The translations under genes and the position numbers were made by a program. From Dastarcus helophoroides (lineage: Eukaryota > Arthropoda > Insecta > Coleoptera > Bothrideridae), in assembly GCA_028583605.1 (NCBI GenBank), contig CM053337.1, forward strand, positions 15,147,639-15,211,638: a stretch of DNA of 64,000 nucleotides. Reading direction: 5' to 3'. How positions within the stretch are numbered: position 1 is the stretch's first letter; every line of letters begins with the position of its first letter. Of the stretch, positions 62,541 to 64,000 are shown piece by piece. The notes below the pieces were generated by a model that was not told where the DNA came from, did not search any database, and worked only from the letters and a program-made list of their open reading frames with translations.

Positions 62541-64000
62541 CCGGGATTTTGGAAAGTTTAATTGTGAAATGTTATCTTCCTTTCTTCTTTTCTTTACTTC
62601 CTTTCGTTTTCCCTCCTTCCATTTTCATTCCATTTCTTCCTTTCGTTTTTCGTCTTTCTTCTTTCTTTCTCCCTTTTTTTCATTTCTCTTCCCTCCGCCG
62701 CTTTCCTTTTCCTTTCTCTGTCTTCCTATTTCTCCTTCCTTTCCATCATTTTTTGTTCTTCCTTTCTCTGTTTTACTTTTCATTAGTTTTTTTTTTCTCC
62801 CTTCCTGTTCATTGCTTCTTTATTGTTTTTCCTCTTGTCTCATTTTTCTTTCTTTCTCTTGCTTCTTTCCCTTTCCTTCATTTTCCATTCTTCATCTTCC
62901 TTCTTCCCCCTCCTTTATATTTCTTCCTCTTTCTTCTTCCTTATTTTTGTTTGCTTCTGTCTTCATTTTTTCTTCCTTTCTCTGTTTTCTTTTTATTCTT
63001 TTTTCTTCCTTACCTTTCTTTCTTCATTCTTCCTCCTCTCTTTCTTTCTTCCTGTTCCTTGCTTCTTCATTGTTGTTCCTCTTGTTTCATTTTTCTTTCT
63101 TTCTCTTGCTTCTTTCCTCTTCCTTCTTCCCCCTCCTTTACATTTCTTCCTCTTTCTTCTTTGCTTATTTTTGCTTCCTCTTTCTTCATTTTTTCCTTTC
63201 TCTGTTTTCTTTTTACTCTTTTTTCTTCCTTCTTTTCTTTCATCATTCTTCCTCCTCTCTTTCTCCCTTCCTGTTCCTTGTTTCTTCATTGTTGTTCCTC
63301 TTGTCTCATTTTTTTTTTATCTTGCTTCTTTCCTCTTCCTTTATTTTCTATTCTTCCTTTTCCTTCTTCCCCTCCTTTATATTTCTTTCTCTTTCTTCTT
63401 CTTTACTTTTGCTTCCCTTTTCTTTATTTTTTCTTCCTTTCTCTGTTTTCTTTTTATTCTTTTTCTTTCTTTACCTTCCTTCTTCATTCTTCCTCCTCTC
63501 TCCCTCATTTTTCTTTCTTATCCTTCCTTCCTGTTCCTTCATTTTCCTTCCTTCCTGCTTTATTTTCTTCTTCCTTTTATCCATCTTTCTCTTTTTCCCT
63601 CTTTATTTCTTCTTCCTTCACTTTCCTTTCTCTTCATTTCTCTTTCTTCTTCCTTCTTCTTTCTTCTTTCTTCCTCGTTTCTCTTTCTTCTTTCTCCTTA
63701 ATTTTGCCTTCCTCTTTTTCATTTTCCTTTCTTGATCTTTTCATCTTCTTTCTCTCTTTGGCTTTATTTTAGTTTTCTTTTTTCCTTCTCTTCTTTTTTT
63801 TTAGTTCTTCATTTTCGTTCCTTTTCTTCTTCTTTCCTGTTCCTTCACTTTCTTTCTCTTTTTTTCCTTCATTTTCCTTTCTTAACCTTTTCCTCTTCCT
63901 TCTTCATTATCTTTTCTTTTCTTCTATTCGTTTAGTTTTCTTTCTTCCTCTTTCTTTTTTCTTCTTTCTTTTTCCCTTTTCTTTCTTTCGTTCTGCTTTC
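62541..64000 (+). repeat. Polypyrimidine (CT-rich) tract of about 1.4 kb
   Basis: Almost pure ttcttcctttctt on the plus strand (purine-rich on the nvy sense strand), with a loose ~250-bp period (ttgcttcttcattgttgttc near 62811, 63059 and 63279). The 292-407-codon frames of Phe/Ser/Leu on the plus strand are a product of the base composition. Confidence 0.9.

Noticed and set aside
62549..63772. 407-codon plus-strand frame of Phe/Ser/Leu
   Set aside because: All three plus frames are long because the DNA is almost pure C/T and lacks stop codons; composition explains it.

Overview
The window is eukaryotic and most likely from an arthropod, probably an insect. Genes are split by GT-AG introns, the intergenic and intronic DNA is AT-rich and mostly repeats, and the three recognisable genes are animal genes with insect-like sequences. 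I cannot name the species. Coding sequence is only about 8% of the window.

Layout. (1) Positions 1-30.6 kb, plus strand: 14 exons of a Niemann-Pick C1 sterol transporter (NPC1). They cover the middle luminal part, the sterol-sensing domain and the C-terminal membrane half; the 5' exons lie outside the window. Splice phases fit at every junction, except that exon 20629-20793 carries an apparent 1-nt frameshift. The introns are full of satellite DNA: ~470-bp units (1-2.4 kb), ~410-450-bp units (7.6-12.3 kb), ~620-bp units (14.7-17.2 kb), a palindromic 22-bp minisatellite (18.1-20.6 kb), a 16-bp minisatellite inside a MITE (21.4-22.7 kb) and 180/185/260-bp higher-order repeats (24.7-28.5 kb). 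A minus-strand intronless ORF with three 40-residue repeats (5066-5755) sits in the largest NPC1 intron. (2) 31.4-33.4 kb, plus strand: a complete two-exon COX6C gene (cytochrome c oxidase subunit VIc). (3) 61.0-37.8 kb, minus strand: six exons of a Nervy/MTG (RUNX1T1/ETO family) transcriptional corepressor with NHR1/TAFH, NHR2, NHR3 and MYND (NHR4) modules. Its first exon(s) lie upstream, beyond the window. Its introns hold inverted 20-bp satellite arrays, a 262-bp satellite of 17 copies, a 21-bp minisatellite and a long polypyrimidine block.

The most interesting signal is ribozyme-like. The COX6C intron (33171-33235) contains a sequence that fits a complete type I hammerhead ribozyme: intact CUGANGA and GAAA core, a 4-bp stem II, a 2-bp stem III, a GUC cleavage site, and a stem I of 6 bp, internal loop, then 7 bp. 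A decayed relative lies at 13.6 kb. A second, hammerhead-like family with an extra base after the core occurs six times at 23.16-23.94 kb, including both arms of a foldback and a compensatory change in stem II. Half-copies of it are built into the 7.6-12.3 kb satellite. This is the pattern expected of hammerhead-bearing retroelements (Penelope-like elements or small retrozymes) seeding satellite DNA.

The three genes have no evident functional link: lysosomal sterol export, mitochondrial respiration and transcriptional repression. The window is an ordinary gene neighbourhood in which non-coding DNA has expanded strongly.
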